Shown: positions 22,167-32,345, counted from the first letter of the stretch. The stretch is 56,983 nt of DNA from JAYUDN01 sp043739785 (GCA_043739785.1 JAYUDN010000047.1:1-56983), one strand, 5' to 3'. The notes: generated from the letters alone by a model not told the origin. Program-made: numbers and translations.

Positions 22167-22856
22167 ATGAATTTACTAAAAGATTTCTGTCGGATTGGAA
22201 ACGAATCCATATACTATGAGAAGTATGTTATCGATTGAACTCCTTGTAGGACTCTGGTTTTGCATGGTGCCTGAGCGTCGGATATAACGAGGACGACAGG
22301 ACTGAGAAATGCTCTTTATAAAAAATGAATCCCTACTCTGGTACTGGACTTCTCATGACATGGAAAGAGCTCCTCGAATGAGGTATCCTCGATCCGGAAA
22401 CGAATCATCGAAGCAAGAGAAGTGGCTTATAAATATCTTGATGTAGATACGGAAATACAGATAGTCGGATTTAGTATGAGCGGAGAAGTCGCAATACGAC
22501 TTACAGAAGATTTTGAGGTTCGGCATATTACTTTATTTGCTCCTGGAATATACCACCATGAAGCTATAGATATACCATTTTGAGAAGCATTTAGTAGTGT
22601 TATACGTACACCAGAGAGCTGGAAGCAGAGTAATATAACCGAAATACTAGCAGAATATAAAGGTTTTCTGTTTTTACTCACTCCTGAAAATGATAACGTG
22701 ATACCGGAATGAGTAAATGATATCATCATGCAAAGTGCTCCACTTGCCAATAAAAAACGTATCGTTATACCAGGTGCTCCTCATATGATCGGTAAATGGA
22801 TGAATGAAAACCCAGAAAGAATAGAGGATATTTTACCGAGGCTCCAATTACTCTAA
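22167..22856 (+). CDS. Alpha/beta hydrolase
   Basis: 229 aa. LVLHGAGASD gives the oxyanion strand, LVLDFSGHGKSS the next turn, and VGFSMSGEVA the nucleophile elbow (GxSxG, Ser in FSMSG). The acid is probably in LLTPENDNVIPEG and the catalytic His in IPGAPHMIG. This is a small cytosolic hydrolase of the family that includes acyl esterases and thioesterases; no signal peptide is present. It precedes a second hydrolase by 46 bp. Substrate unknown. Confidence 0.8.
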
Positions 22857-22902
22857 AATATATCAACGCGAAGAAAATTTCTATATCTTAACAAGCATTA
22901 TT

Positions 22903-23529
22903 ATGCACTATCTCTCCCACATTCCAGAAAATATAACTCCTTCCACGAAGTGTATCATTATGCTCCATGGAGTATGATCGAACGAGAGTGACCTATTTGC
23001 TCTTTCGAAGGATTTTCCAGGGGAGTATCTGATATACTCTTTGCGTTGACCTTTTATCCTCTGAGCTGGGAGGTTTGCCTGGTATCCGGTAGATTTTTCG
23101 AATGGAAAGCCACGCTACCAGCTAGCAGATGTCGACCGTGGGTATACTGAATTTATTGCGTGTATTGATAAAATCCGAGAGGAATATAATATAGTATCTG
23201 AGAATATCTTCTTGATGTGATTTAGTCAGGGGGCTATCCTGTCTCTGTATACGTTCTCGAAATCACCAGAAAAACTCGGTGGGATTATCGTTCTTTCGGG
23301 CCGACTTCTCTCAGAAATCGATACTTCGTCTGTAGATATAAGTAAATATATCGGGAAAAAGGTATTTCTCGGGCATGGTAGCGAGGATACGATGATGCCG
23401 ATTAGCGGTCTCCAAGTAACCAAAGGATATATACAGAGTCTTGTTGTCGTACCCACCGTCAAGATGTATCCTATAGGTCATACGATTTCTCATGATGAGA
23501 TTCAGGATATCGTCGAGTGGATGGCATAA
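22903..23529 (+). CDS. Phospholipase/carboxylesterase family hydrolase
   Basis: 208 aa with IIMLHGVGSNESDLF, the nucleophile motif LMGFSQGAI, Asp in LGHGSEDTMMP and His in YPIGHTISHDEI, the order and spacing of the YpfH/carboxylesterase branch of alpha/beta hydrolases. FALSKDFPGEYLIYSLRGP fits the second strand. These enzymes cleave short acyl esters, including lysophospholipids. Two adjacent hydrolases plus the upstream lipid operon hint at acyl-ester turnover, though they are on different transcripts. Confidence 0.87.
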
Positions 23530-23567
23530 ATATTTGATTTTTTCTCGAGATTCTATATTATCCAAGT

Positions 23568-23627
23568 ATGTTAATATCAAAACGCCTCATCACGTGGTCA
23601 GGTTTTATAGGCTCATCAGATTCCTAA
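23568..23627 (+). CDS. Putative 19-aa leader peptide
   Basis: ATG at 23568 opens MLISKRLITWSGFIGSSDS and stops at TAA 23625-23627, one base before the 5' arm of an antiterminator-like stem. A -10-like TATATT (23554-23559) lies 8 nt upstream of the ATG and TTGATT further up. No run of a single amino acid is seen, so if this is a leader peptide the sensed signal is not obvious. It could also be chance. Confidence 0.35.
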   Translation: MLISKRLITWSGFIGSSDS

Positions 23628-23680
23628 CGGGTTTTTGAGTTCTTTCAAACACCCGTTTTTCGGGTGTTTTTTTATTTTTA
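23628..23680 (+). terminator. Intrinsic terminator with competing antiterminator stem
   Basis: AAACACCCG (23647-23655) pairs perfectly with CGGGTGTTT (23661-23669), followed by a U-run: a strong rho-independent terminator. The same left arm can instead pair with CGGGTTTTTGA (23628-23638) in an imperfect stem. The two structures exclude each other. The terminator sits 15 bp before the next gene, 118 bp after the esterase stop. It therefore could either end the esterase transcript or attenuate the downstream pair. Confidence 0.75.
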
Positions 23681-23694
23681 CATTCATAAATCCT

Positions 23695-23943
23695 ATGTCT
23701 CTTCTTCCGCTAACTGTCCTTGCCGCCATACCAGATAGATACCAAGAATCAGCTTATAAAAGAGCAGATGCTGCTCGAGTAGCGCTCAGAATTTCCGAGG
23801 CTTCTGCATATACACTTACTCAGAGTGATCTTTCTTTCAGGGCGAAGCTTCCGAGGATATTACGGTCACTTATTTTTGAAACAGGTATGCAGGTCACTAT
23901 ATTTCTCAATTCTCAGATAACGAAACAAAAACTTCCACGATAA
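23695..23943 (+). CDS. Small hypothetical protein upstream of the FGase-like gene
   Basis: 82 aa, MSLLPLTVLAAIPDRYQESA to the end LNSQITKQKLPR. It is basic and helical after residue 20 (YKRADAARVALRISEASAY), with no cysteines or recognised domain. It lies between the attenuator and the amidohydrolase-like gene with a 15-bp gap, so it is probably co-transcribed with it. No TGA codon is needed. Confidence 0.55.
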   Translation: MSLLPLTVLAAIPDRYQESAYKRADAARVALRISEASAYTLTQSDLSFRAKLPRILRSLIFETGMQVTIFLNSQITKQKLPR

Positions 23944-23958
23944 CTACCTTTCTTTCAT

Positions 23959-24735
23959 ATGCACTCAAATGAATATAAAACTCGTCAATATGATTTTGTT
24001 CTGCAACTCCGTCGGAGAAATCCCTCGGTTGTAATTAGCGTTGCTCATGATGGAGCGAGTCGATTTAGCTATGAAGGTGTATTTCTTGATCGATGAGACA
24101 AAGTTACGACCGTGAGAGATCTGTCTACATGGAATCTCTGAAGGGCACTCTTTACAAGTACGCGTACTGCTTCGCTCGTACGCTGACTTCTCCCGAGAAC
24201 TATCGTCGACTATAATCGACATATTGACGGGAGAGAGTACCGATTTTACGAAAATGGACCTATGAAGATAGAGCCTGCATTTCGTGATCCTCGAGTTACC
24301 TCCTCATATGCTCGATTCCATCATTCACTTTCTCAAGAACTTATAAGAGCAAAGTCTTATACGGTTCAAGCTTTGCTCCTCGATATCCACTGATTCTCCC
24401 GACAACCAGAATATGCACCCGTTTGATGATATGATATCATACTTTGAACTGGGAATAGGAGAAGTATATCAATAACATCTGATAGAGATATTCGCCTTGC
24501 TTGTTTCCTCAGGGAGAAATGATATGTCGTTTTCCTTCCTTCCGATAGACCTCTCAGAAGTGACAAGGATGATGACTTTGATGCGGGTCATATCACGCGT
24601 TTCCACGCAGAGGAAAAGCAAGTAGATGCTATTCAGATAGAAGTGGCTTCGAAGTACCGTGATCCGAAGAGATGGGATCTTTCGAAGCAACTTACTAATG
24701 ATCTAGCTCACTTCCTGAATCAAGAGATGACTTAG
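23959..24735 (+). CDS. N-formylglutamate amidohydrolase-like protein
   Basis: 258 aa. Family landmarks appear in order: VVISVAHDGASRF (Ser/His metal site region), FLDRGDKVTTVRDLSTW, TIVDYNRHIDG, ARFHHSLSQELI, LLLDIHGFSR, DIILGTGNRR, and a C-terminal AIQIEVASKYRDP. FGases use a metal to cleave N-formyl amides; related enzymes act on other N-acyl amino acids. The usual VPHSG is VAHDG here, so the substrate may differ. It has about ten TGA glycines. Confidence 0.72.
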
Positions 24736-24737
24736 GG

Positions 24738-24764
24738 TTTACATTTTTCTGATACTATTATAAT
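24738..24764 (+). promoter_or_regulatory. Promoter of the DUF1653 gene
   Basis: TTTACA (24738-24743) and TATAAT (24759-24764) are 15 nt apart. The ATG at 24771 starts 6 nt after the -10 box, so transcription would begin at or next to the A of ATG, i.e. a leaderless mRNA. Confidence 0.55.
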
Positions 24765-24770
24765 GCATGT

Positions 24771-25028
24771 ATGCAAATACCTACTCCCGGATCTCACTGG
24801 CGTCACTACAAGTCTGATGGTACCAATCTTCATACTTATGAGGTTGTTGGAATTGCCGTTCACTCAGAGACAAATGAGGCAATGGTACTCTATCGTCCAC
24901 TCTATAATGTTCCAAAAGATTCTTGGGCATATGGATATGACTTTGTAACTCGCCCACTCTCACTTTGGTACGATATTGTTACCCATGTAGGAATGCAAGT
25001 CCAGAGATTTACCGAGATAGAAAAATAA
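24771..25028 (+). CDS. DUF1653 domain protein
   Basis: 85 aa. GSHWRHYKSDGTNLHTYEVV, IAVHSETNEAMVLYRPLYN, RPLSLWYDIV and VQRFTEIEK cover the whole DUF1653 family pattern, in which a short beta-rich domain starts with GxYRHYK and ends with RF. Function of the family is unknown. The gene stands alone between a promoter and a heptamer array. No TGA codon is present. Confidence 0.88.
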   Translation: MQIPTPGSHWRHYKSDGTNLHTYEVVGIAVHSETNEAMVLYRPLYNVPKDSWAYGYDFVTRPLSLWYDIVTHVGMQVQRFTEIEK

Positions 25029-25073
25029 GAATTTTATCTTCCAAATAGTGAGAATTTTCATATACTCAATTTA

Positions 25074-25122
25074 GTTAAAAGTTAAAAGTTAAAAGTTAAA
25101 AGTTAAAAGTTAAAAGTTAAAA
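25074..25122 (+). repeat. Perfect tandem array (GTTAAAA)7
   Basis: Seven exact copies of GTTAAAA, 49 bp, in the 145-bp gap between DUF1653 and pepF. In all frames the array contains TAA, so it cannot be translated, unlike the TGA-containing heptamers found inside pepF and the phosphomannomutase gene. Confidence 0.97.
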
Positions 25123-25173
25123 GTGTTTCCTAGCCGAGCTCACTATTTATTATCCTACCTATTTTGACTACTC

Positions 25174-27045
25174 ATGCCCTACCCTACAACCTGGAACCTC
25201 TCTCGATATTTTTACTCTGGACTTGATGATCCGAAATTTATCGCTGATATTGCCAATATCATGCCGGCAACGCAAGCATTTGCGAAAAAATATGAACTAA
25301 CACTTCCCACCTTTACCACCGCGAAGGAGATCTATGAGTTCTATCAAGAATACGAAAAACTCTCAGATGCCCTGATAGAGCCGAGCTACTATCTCTTCTA
25401 CCTCTCTTCCCTCGATACGCAGGATACGGAAGTCCAGAAAAAGAGCGGGGAAGTTGACTACGTCTATATCGAAGCTTCAAATCTCCTCCTTTTTATCTCT
25501 CAGGCGTGGAAGACAATCGGAATAGAAAGGATTATGGAGTGGTCTCGTGATCCACTCCTTGCTGGAATTAAAAACGATCTCGTCAGCACTGCAGACAATA
25601 TTCGCTATATCCTCTCTGAAAAGGAAGAGTATGTGCTCAATATGAAGTCTCGCCCGATGGGACTTGCCAATGGACTCCATGACGAGCTGACGGGTTCGTA
25701 TGAGTTCAAGATGCATATCCATGGGGAAGAAAAAACTCTGACTGAAGAAGAGGTACGAAGCTATCGTCAGCATACGGATAGGAGTATACGAAAAGAAGCA
25801 TATGCATCGATTCGTAAAGTTTACAATACCAAGCAAAATCAGATTACCCTCTGAAACATCTATACGAGTATCGTCAAAAACTGGTCTTCTGAAATCCGTC
25901 TTCGTGGATATGAGGGCGTTATGTCACAGCGCAATATCTCAGAAGAAATGGACGATGAAGTCGTAGATATGCTCCTCTCTGAAGTTGAGAAAGCGTATCC
26001 ACTCTATAGAAGATTTCTCGAAGCGAAAGCGAAGATGCTGGGATTGAAAACAGTTACAGGTTGAAGGTTACCAGTTGAAAGTTCAGAACCAGAGACTTCA
26101 CTTCCTTCTCAAACCTGAAACCTGAAACCTGAAACCTGAAACTTCTTTTCTGTCTGGGATGTCGGGGCGCCGATAGGGAAGTCGGACAAGGATTTTACCT
26201 TTGATGAGGCGTTTGACCTGCATCTCTCGGTGATGAAGGACTTCGATCAGGATTTCTATGACTACTCACTTGATATGATCCAAGAGGGACGAATTGATGC
26301 CTTCCCGAAGCCCGGGAAACGAGGATGAGCCTTCGCGAGCTATAAGAAGGGACAGGAGAGTTTCGTCCTCCTGAACTTCACCGGGAAACTTCGCGATGTT
26401 TCGACGATTTCCCATGAACTCGGACACGCGATCCACGGTCACCTTTCCCAGGTCCAAGAAGGGCCAGTCTATGACTCTCCACTTTCACTCGCAGAGACGG
26501 CTTCGATATTCTCAGAAATGCTTCTCGGTGAGAAAGTAAAAACGATGATATCGACCGAAGTGTACAAAGACTACCTCAATGAACGACTCGGTGATATCTT
26601 TGCAACCATATTTCGCCAGGTACAGTATGTCGTATTTGAACGTCAGATTCATCAAGAGATCCATAGCGGACAAGAGCTCACGTACAAAGAACTCAATCTC
26701 CTCTGGCGAGCTGAACAAGAGAAACTCTATGATGGGATTGTCGAGTATGATACAACGGCCGCCGACGAATCCGGATGGTCGATGATCCCACACATCTTCC
26801 ATACACCATTCTACTGCTATGCCTATGCTTTTGGGAATCTCCTCACTTTCTCACTCTATCACAAGGTCCACGTCGAAAAGTCTCTATTAGTAGAGGACTA
26901 CAAGGATATCCTCCGAGCTTGAGGCTCAGAGCGACCACGAGACCTCCTCGGTCGCTATGGGATCGATATCGCTTCACCAGACTTCTATCAAGCAGGTATT
27001 GCTGAAGTAGAGCGGATGGTGGAGGAATTTGAGGGGTTAATTTAA
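25174..27045 (+). CDS. pepF: Oligoendopeptidase F (M3B metallopeptidase)
   Basis: 623 aa. MPYPTTWNLSRYFYSGLDDP is the usual PepF N-terminus. HELGH (414-418) in VSTISHELGHAIHGHLS binds zinc, with the third ligand in LAETASIFSEM. PGKRGGAFASY, just before, is also typical. The enzyme degrades short peptides in the cytosol; no signal is present. Residues ~294-323 are a Pro/Glu/Thr-rich insertion encoded by two opposed heptamer arrays (26053-26141). It sits between the conserved LGLK and VWDVGAPIG segments and is absent from standard PepF proteins as I know them. The frame stays open only because TGA is Gly. Confidence 0.92.
26053..26141 (+). repeat. Opposed heptamer arrays inserted in pepF
   Basis: Left part: five degenerate heptads beginning GTT (GTTACAG, GTTGAAG, GTTACCA, GTTGAAA, GTTCAGA). 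Right part, after ~26 bp: four exact CCTGAAA copies (26114-26141), whose reverse complement TTTCAGG resembles the left unit. The whole forms an imperfect inverted repeat of 89 bp lying in frame within the peptidase gene. Confidence 0.85.
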
Positions 27046-27049
27046 AAAT

Positions 27050-28042
27050 ATGTGAGAAGATTTATTAAAAATCGCAAAAGAACAGGAAGAAGATTATCTT
27101 TTCTGGGAGGCAGCAGAAACCTATAAAAAAGCTTTATTAGAATTTAATAAACTAAAAGGACATACAAAAGAAAAATCTTTTTGTAAGCAAAAAATTAGAG
27201 AAACAAATATAAAAAAATCAGATGATTTTAAGTCCCACATGATTACATATGACTTTTCAGAAAATCAAAAAATTGAAATAGAGAAATTTATTAAATATAT
27301 TGTTGATGCAGATAATAGCTTCTATCTAATTGGTCATCATCCTTTTCTTTTTCCCTCATTTCTAGAAGTTAAAAAGAGAGCAGAGAAATCTCTGCCATTT
27401 TCGTATAAATTTGCAAATCTATCAACTGAAGGCAAAGACTGAAATATCATTAAATGATGACATGATCCAGAAATATCTTGGTTTCATCAACAATATGCAA
27501 TTTCGCAAGGCATTATTCTTCAGATATATCTAGTGCCTATATTTCGTGCATTATTATTGAATGGGAAATTAAATTCTTATTCTTTAATAGCTTACTTTAA
27601 AGAAAAGAGTATTTTTACAGACGATTTTATTTACATTTTAGAAGTATCTATAGAAAAATTCTTAAATGCTGACCACATCTCATGTTTGCATATTCTTGTT
27701 CCAAAACTCGAGAAAGTGATTATGGATCTAACACCTTTCTTATCCAATAACCAAGTTGATGTAATCTCTTCTAGAAAACAAAAATGACAAGATGAAAAAA
27801 TCTGGACTCAAGATAAAACTTTAGGTGAAGATTTACTTAGAGATAATGAGATGATAAGTATTTGGTGAAAGGATTTATGCGAACAAATTATATTTGTATT
27901 TTTTTCGCAACTTTGACGTAAATTGCGTCATAAAATAGCACATTGATATTCCACTTTGGATGATTTAAGTTTTGAAAATTGTACTTTAGTATTATATTTC
28001 TATATAGTTATAATCTCAAGAATTAAAACTATTATTAACTAA
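27050..28042 (+). CDS. DUF4209-like protein, AT-rich
   Basis: 330 aa. The C-terminal segment SQLGRKLRHKIAHGYSTLDD is the R-x3-AHG motif that ends DUF4209-type domains; SYLxxx-like helices fill the rest, with YKKALLEFNKLKG near the N-terminus resembling a TPR helix. Codon use is clearly more A/T-rich than in pepF or the LysE gene on either side (AAA, TTA, ATT predominate), which suggests separate origin. It starts 4 bp after pepF stop and ends 8 bp before LysE, so it may ride on their transcript. Function of the family is unknown. Confidence 0.6.
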
Positions 28043-28050
28043 TAAGTTAC

Positions 28051-28662
28051 ATGACAGAAATATTTATCCTCGCATCTATCACCCTTCTCGCCGCAATTTC
28101 CCCAGGTCCGGATATGATTGTCGTTGTGAAAAATGCTATGAAATCCAGAGGGCTTGGATATATGACAGCCCTGGGAGTCGGACTCGCAGTTTTCATACAT
28201 GTGGCATACTGTATCGCGGGGATTGGGCTTATTATTTCCCAGTCTATCCTCCTCTTCTCGATCATCAAGGTCTTGGGAGCTCTCTATCTCCTCTATATCT
28301 CCTTTCAGCTCATACGTTCTGGACGAGGTGAAGCTCAGAAAATCAGTACCGGAAAAGATCAGAGCCTACTTATGGGCCTCAGGGAGGGATTCCTGACGAA
28401 TGTGATGAATCCGAAGGCGACGATATTTTTCCTCTCGGTCTTTACGCAGGTTATCAACCCTACTACTTCTATAATCACTCAGGTTTTCTATGGGACGATG
28501 ATGGCGACGATTGTAGGGTCCTGGTTTATGATCCTGACAACGATTATGAATATCAGGTATGTAAAATCCCATATTTCTTCCATCCAGTACTACCTCAATA
28601 AAGTGATGGGAATCCTTCTTGCTGGAATCGGGATCAAAATCCTTCTCACGAGTTCTAAGTAA
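28051..28662 (+). CDS. LysE/RhtB-family amino-acid exporter
   Basis: 203 aa with six hydrophobic segments and the family hallmark at the N-terminus, LLAAISPGPDMIVVVKNAM, followed by SRGLGYMTALGVGLAVFIHV. GFLTNVMNPKATIFFLSVF is the second conserved block. Such carriers export amino acids or similar small molecules. No TGA codons occur, which is why the gene is intact in the standard code. Confidence 0.92.
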   Translation: MTEIFILASITLLAAISPGPDMIVVVKNAMKSRGLGYMTALGVGLAVFIHVAYCIAGIGLIISQSILLFSIIKVLGALYLLYISFQLIRSGRGEAQKISTGKDQSLLMGLREGFLTNVMNPKATIFFLSVFTQVINPTTSIITQVFYGTMMATIVGSWFMILTTIMNIRYVKSHISSIQYYLNKVMGILLAGIGIKILLTSSK

Positions 28663-28667
28663 CGCCT

Positions 28668-29306
28668 ATGCCATCTCCACTCCAATCTATCTACCCGAAT
28701 ATTCTCCCATTCCTCTCGGGAATTCCTCTTTCGTATTGGGCGCCAGTCCCGAATGGTGCAATCCTCCTCTCAAAAAAACCATGATGAACAGTAGCTGAAA
28801 TCGATACTGAGTATCTCTATCTCCTTGCATGTGTACCAGACCCAGGAACGGTGAGTTATACTGGGGATAGTATATATGCTCAGTTTTCTGAAATAGCAAT
28901 CGGATCCCAGTATAAATGACAGTGTGTAGCCCTTGCAAAGGCCATTTCTGGAAAACGTAATACTCCCACCGATAAGTGGTTACCAGGAGTGACACTTTCT
29001 GAGTTTTGTGCTACCCCAGAGAGCATGCTTCCATCAAGCTATGTAGGACTGATGATTGCGTACTTCGATGGAAAATCGAACTATGCCCTTGCCGCTGCAG
29101 ACAAGAAACATGTGGCCATTCTCCTCGATATCACTCGTGATACACAGGGAAAGCCAAAAAGTATCACCGTAGTAGACCAGAATTATTACTGCTATCCTCC
29201 ATTTGAGAAATATGCTGGAAAGATCGCAAAGCATACCATGCTATGGGGGACAGCAGTTCAAAAATGAGTAGCTATAGCGAGGAGTTACAGGATAGTGAAT
29301 GTGTAG
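28668..29306 (+). CDS. CHAP/BPSL0067-like cysteine amidase domain protein
   Basis: 212 aa. The core begins YKGQCVALAKAISGKRNTPT, with the nucleophile Cys placed as in CHAP and BPSL0067-type amidases, continues with DKWLPGVTL, IAYFDGKSNYAL, the catalytic His in DKKHVAILLDI and VVDQNYY near the end. Such enzymes cut peptide cross-links of peptidoglycan. No signal peptide is evident, so export is uncertain. The stop TAG lies at the edge of a GGTAGA-rich 9-nt array, which may have supplied the stop codon. Confidence 0.62.
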
Positions 29307-29307
29307 A

Positions 29308-29413
29308 GGTAGAGATGGTAGAAAGGGTAGAAACGAAAGAGAAGGTAGAAGAGGGGGGAGGCTAGAGACAATAGAAAAGGTAGTAAGGTAGAAGAGGTAG
29401 AAAAGTAGAAGGG
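29308..29413 (+). repeat. Degenerate 9-nt tandem array (GGTAGAAAC-like)
   Basis: About twelve units such as GGTAGAGAT, GGTAGAAAG, GGTAGAAAC, GAAAGAGAA, GGTAGAAGA, GCTAGAGAC, AATAGAAAA, mostly 9 nt long with two 8-nt slips. The same unit type builds the array after ruvC (33824-33913). It opens the 407-bp gap that ends at the deacetylase gene. Confidence 0.8.
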
Positions 29414-29440
29414 TGAATCTGGAAAGGGAGAAAAGAGGCT

Positions 29441-29510
29441 TTTGTCATTCCCGTGAAAACGGGAATCCATCAGATAACAAACTGGATTCCTGTATACACG
29501 AGGACGACAG
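29441..29510 (-). repeat. GTCATTCC-type palindromic element, copy 1
   Basis: Contains the palindrome ATTCCCGTGAAAACGGGAAT and further on GGATTCCTGTATACACGAGG and ACGACAG. Its reverse complement aligns along about 68 bp with 42901-42967. Elements of this kind occur widely as non-coding dispersed repeats. The rest of the gap (29593-29713) shows nothing I can name. Confidence 0.8.
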
Positions 29511-29561
29511 ATATAAAGAACGGCGTTAGAAAGATAGAATGATTGAAATGACAGAGAATTG

Positions 29562-29592
29562 AAAACCCCCTTCCAAGGGGGCAGGGGGGGGG
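29562..29592 (-). repeat. CCCCCTTCCAAGGGGG element, copy 1
   Basis: The stem CCCCCTTCCAAGGGGG is followed by CAGGGGGGGGGT. Two further copies in opposite orientation are at 43033-43060 and 47447-47474, each near GTCATTCC/GTCATCCC elements. Confidence 0.85.
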
Positions 29593-29713
29593 TAAAGAAA
29601 TGTGTAAAGCCAAAAGAACAAAATAGATGAAATCTCGGAATCCCTTGTTGAATATCTATTCCAGTAGAAACACTCCGAATTGCAACTCTTCAAAAATAAG
29701 GAGATATTACTTA

Positions 29714-30787
29714 TTACTTTGAGAGGATTTCCTCGAAGAAACTCGCTTTTTTATCATGGTCCATTCGTATCCTATTGACCTTGAGATAGTCATTCATCGT
29801 ATTAATATTGGCTCAGAAGTTGGTCGAAAAAGCGAGGTTGTAGTCACACTCTTTTGCCAAAATTTCTGAGTTGTCTCACATCCGTCCGGAGGGATAGATA
29901 TAGGTGGAAATTGTTTTCCCGATGAGCTTTTCGAGTATTTCTTTTGACTCGCAGAACTCCTTTTTTTCCTCTTCTCGAGTTAGTTTCGACTGATCGACAT
30001 GATTGACGGAGTGAGAAACAATCGTAAAAAGCGGATGCTCTCAGAGAATACGAACCTGTTCTGAAGTCATGAAACCGTGCACATCAATCTTGCTACTGAT
30101 GACTCCGAAAGAAAATGGAACTGAGAAAACTCAAGCCAGTGGAGCAAGACTCGTGAAGCTATCGACCCAACCATCATCGACGGTAAAGACGAAAATATTG
30201 GCATTCGGGAAACATTTAGAACTCAAGTCCTTTCGGAGTTCATCCGTACTGATAATAGCGACTTTACCTGTATTTCTGAGGGCACTTACTTCACTCATAT
30301 GCGACTTGAATACCCTTGGGTCAACGGAGAGCTCACGCGTCGAGTCGTTATCGATATCCATACTTTCTCGGATATAGTGGTACATAAAAACAAAAATCTT
30401 TGGTTTTTCTATACAAACTGGCGAAGTAGTAGGTGCTTCTAGAATAGGAATAATAGCAGGTATCGTAGTCGGAAGGGGCTCTTCCATCATAGAACTTCCC
30501 GTAGCATTTCCTGGAGGCACCTCAGAAATAGTAGTCCCGGAAAGTTCCTCAGCTTTTATTTCAGGAGTTGGGGGAAGTGTACTGACTGTATCTGTTATTT
30601 CATCACTTTGTGGCTTTGATTGGTTGTTATCAATAGGAAGATCTTGTACGAGGGGAGTGAGTTTTATATCACTCGTTGCTTCGGCCCTATGGATGACAGC
30701 GGGAGCTTCGAGATTTTCTACACTCAAATATATGAGACTTCAAAGAATGAGTGTGGTGATGACCACTGGAGAATATATCCTTCGCAT
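29714..30787 (-). CDS. Anchored polysaccharide deacetylase (NodB domain)
   Basis: 357 aa. A short basic start (MRRIYSPVVI) and hydrophobic helix anchor the protein; residues ~25-130 are a Pro/Thr/Ser/Glu-rich linker. The deacetylase domain has FVFMYHYI, the metal-site motif FVFTVDDGWVDSF (VDDG for the usual FDDG), IVSHSVNHVD for SHTxxH, and TYIYPSGRMWD. Metal and base residues look intact. It likely removes N-acetyl groups from cell-wall glycans outside the membrane. It diverges from the phosphomannomutase gene over 155 bp. Confidence 0.86.
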
Positions 30788-30942
30788 AGAGCCTCGAAAA
30801 CAATAGAAAATAATTGAACTGGATTATATACAATTACCAGGAAATGTATAGACTTTCTTTCGTATTTTATGAATTTGTATAAATACTTTTGTCCTCTTCG
30901 TCAGAATAGATATATTGAAAGTATATTTCTCTTTGTATTCCT

Positions 30943-32307
30943 ATGAAAGATTTTTCCATTCTCTCTCGTTCGTATGATCTTCGCGGTATCTACGATCAAG
31001 ATATCGACGATGATTTCTTCTATCGGCTCGGATATGCATTTGCGAAGGTGACGCAAAAGACAAGAATCGCTCTTGGCTATGATGCGCGCATTTCTTCTCC
31101 GTCCTTGAAAACAGCATTCATTCATGGTGCGAATAGTGCCGGAGCAACGATTATTGATGTAGGCCTTTGCTCTTCGGATATGCTCTCTTTTGCGACCTGT
31201 CATTATGACGATATCGAAGCCGGGGTTATGATTACCGCCTCGCATAATCCGAAAGAGTACAACGGGATGAAATCCCTTGCGCACTCAGGAGAACCATACA
31301 ATCTCAAAAAATATGGACCAGCGATGGTGGAAATAATGGAGAAAATGAGTGATGAGTGATGAGTGATAGGTGATGAGAAGATTGAGTATCGTAATCTTCT
31401 CGAGGATTGGGTGGATCATATTCTCCGTTTTACCGGGAAGGGTATCGATTTTTCGAGTTATACGATTGTCGCGGATGGTGGAAATGGTTCCGCGGGAGCT
31501 TTTATGACGAGACTTTCTGAAAAAGCATGATTTACCATGATTCCACTCTTTCTCGACCCCGATGGAAACTTCCCGAACCACCATCCTTCTCCTATTGAGG
31601 CGAAAAACCGCGAGGATGCCCGGAATAAACTCCTCTCGCAAAATGCGGATGTGGCCTTTCTTTTTGATGGAGATGCGGATCGGGTGATTCTCCTTGATGA
31701 ACAGGGGAATATGGTCAACTCGGCTGTGATCTCAGCAGCTATTGCCGATAAGCTTATGAAAGAAAATCAGGGGATAAAATTCATAGGGAATACGGTGACT
31801 TCACATAACTTTCGAGATCTTGTAGAGGAAAAATGAGCTCTCTATATTCGAGAAAAGGTCGGACATGTGTACATCCGAGAGCGTATGATGCAGGACGAGC
31901 AGATTGCTTTTGCTGGAGAGCACTCAGCTCATTACTTTTTCCGAGAAAACTACTTTATGGATAGTGGGATTGTCGCTGCGATGGTTTTTCTCTCGATGGT
32001 TGCAGAATCCGGCAAGACCGTGAGTGAGTTCAGTAAGCAGTATGTTCGATATGTGAGTCTCGAGGAGACCAATTTTGAAGTAAAAGATCCCAAGGGGGCG
32101 ATCTCAAAGCTCAGAGAGCTCTATGCTCATGAGAAATATGACCTATTTGATGGTATCACCGTAGAATACGCAGATGGCAGCTGGTGGAATTTCCGTCCAA
32201 GTTCGAATGAACCACTCCTTCGTTTCAATATGGAAGCCAAAACCCAAGCTCGGTTCGATGCGCTCTACAGTGAAATATATAAAATCATCCGTGGATTTGC
32301 AGAGTAG
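30943..32307 (+). CDS. Phosphomannomutase/phosphoglucomutase
   Basis: 454 aa, the usual length. FSILSRSYDLRGIYDQ is the family start; TASHNPKEYNGMK holds the phosphoserine (about residue 98), FLFDGDADRVILLD the Mg site (~242), and NFRPSSNEPLLRFNMEA the phosphate-binding C-terminal loop. It supplies mannose-1-P or glucose-1-P for glycans. At 31348-31375 four AGTGATG-type heptamers sit in frame between domains 1 and 2, reading MSDEGGVIGDEK; they contain TGA codons and would stop translation under the standard code. Confidence 0.92.
31348..31375 (+). repeat. Four AGTGATG-type heptamers inside the phosphomannomutase gene
   Basis: AGTGATG, AGTGATG, AGTGATA, GGTGATG in succession (28 bp). A pure (AGTGATG)n tract has TGA in its frames but no TAA or TAG, so with TGA = Gly it can be read through. 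Confidence 0.8.
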
Positions 32308-32345
32308 GAAAGAATATGATATACTCGGGTATATAAGTATTTTTT

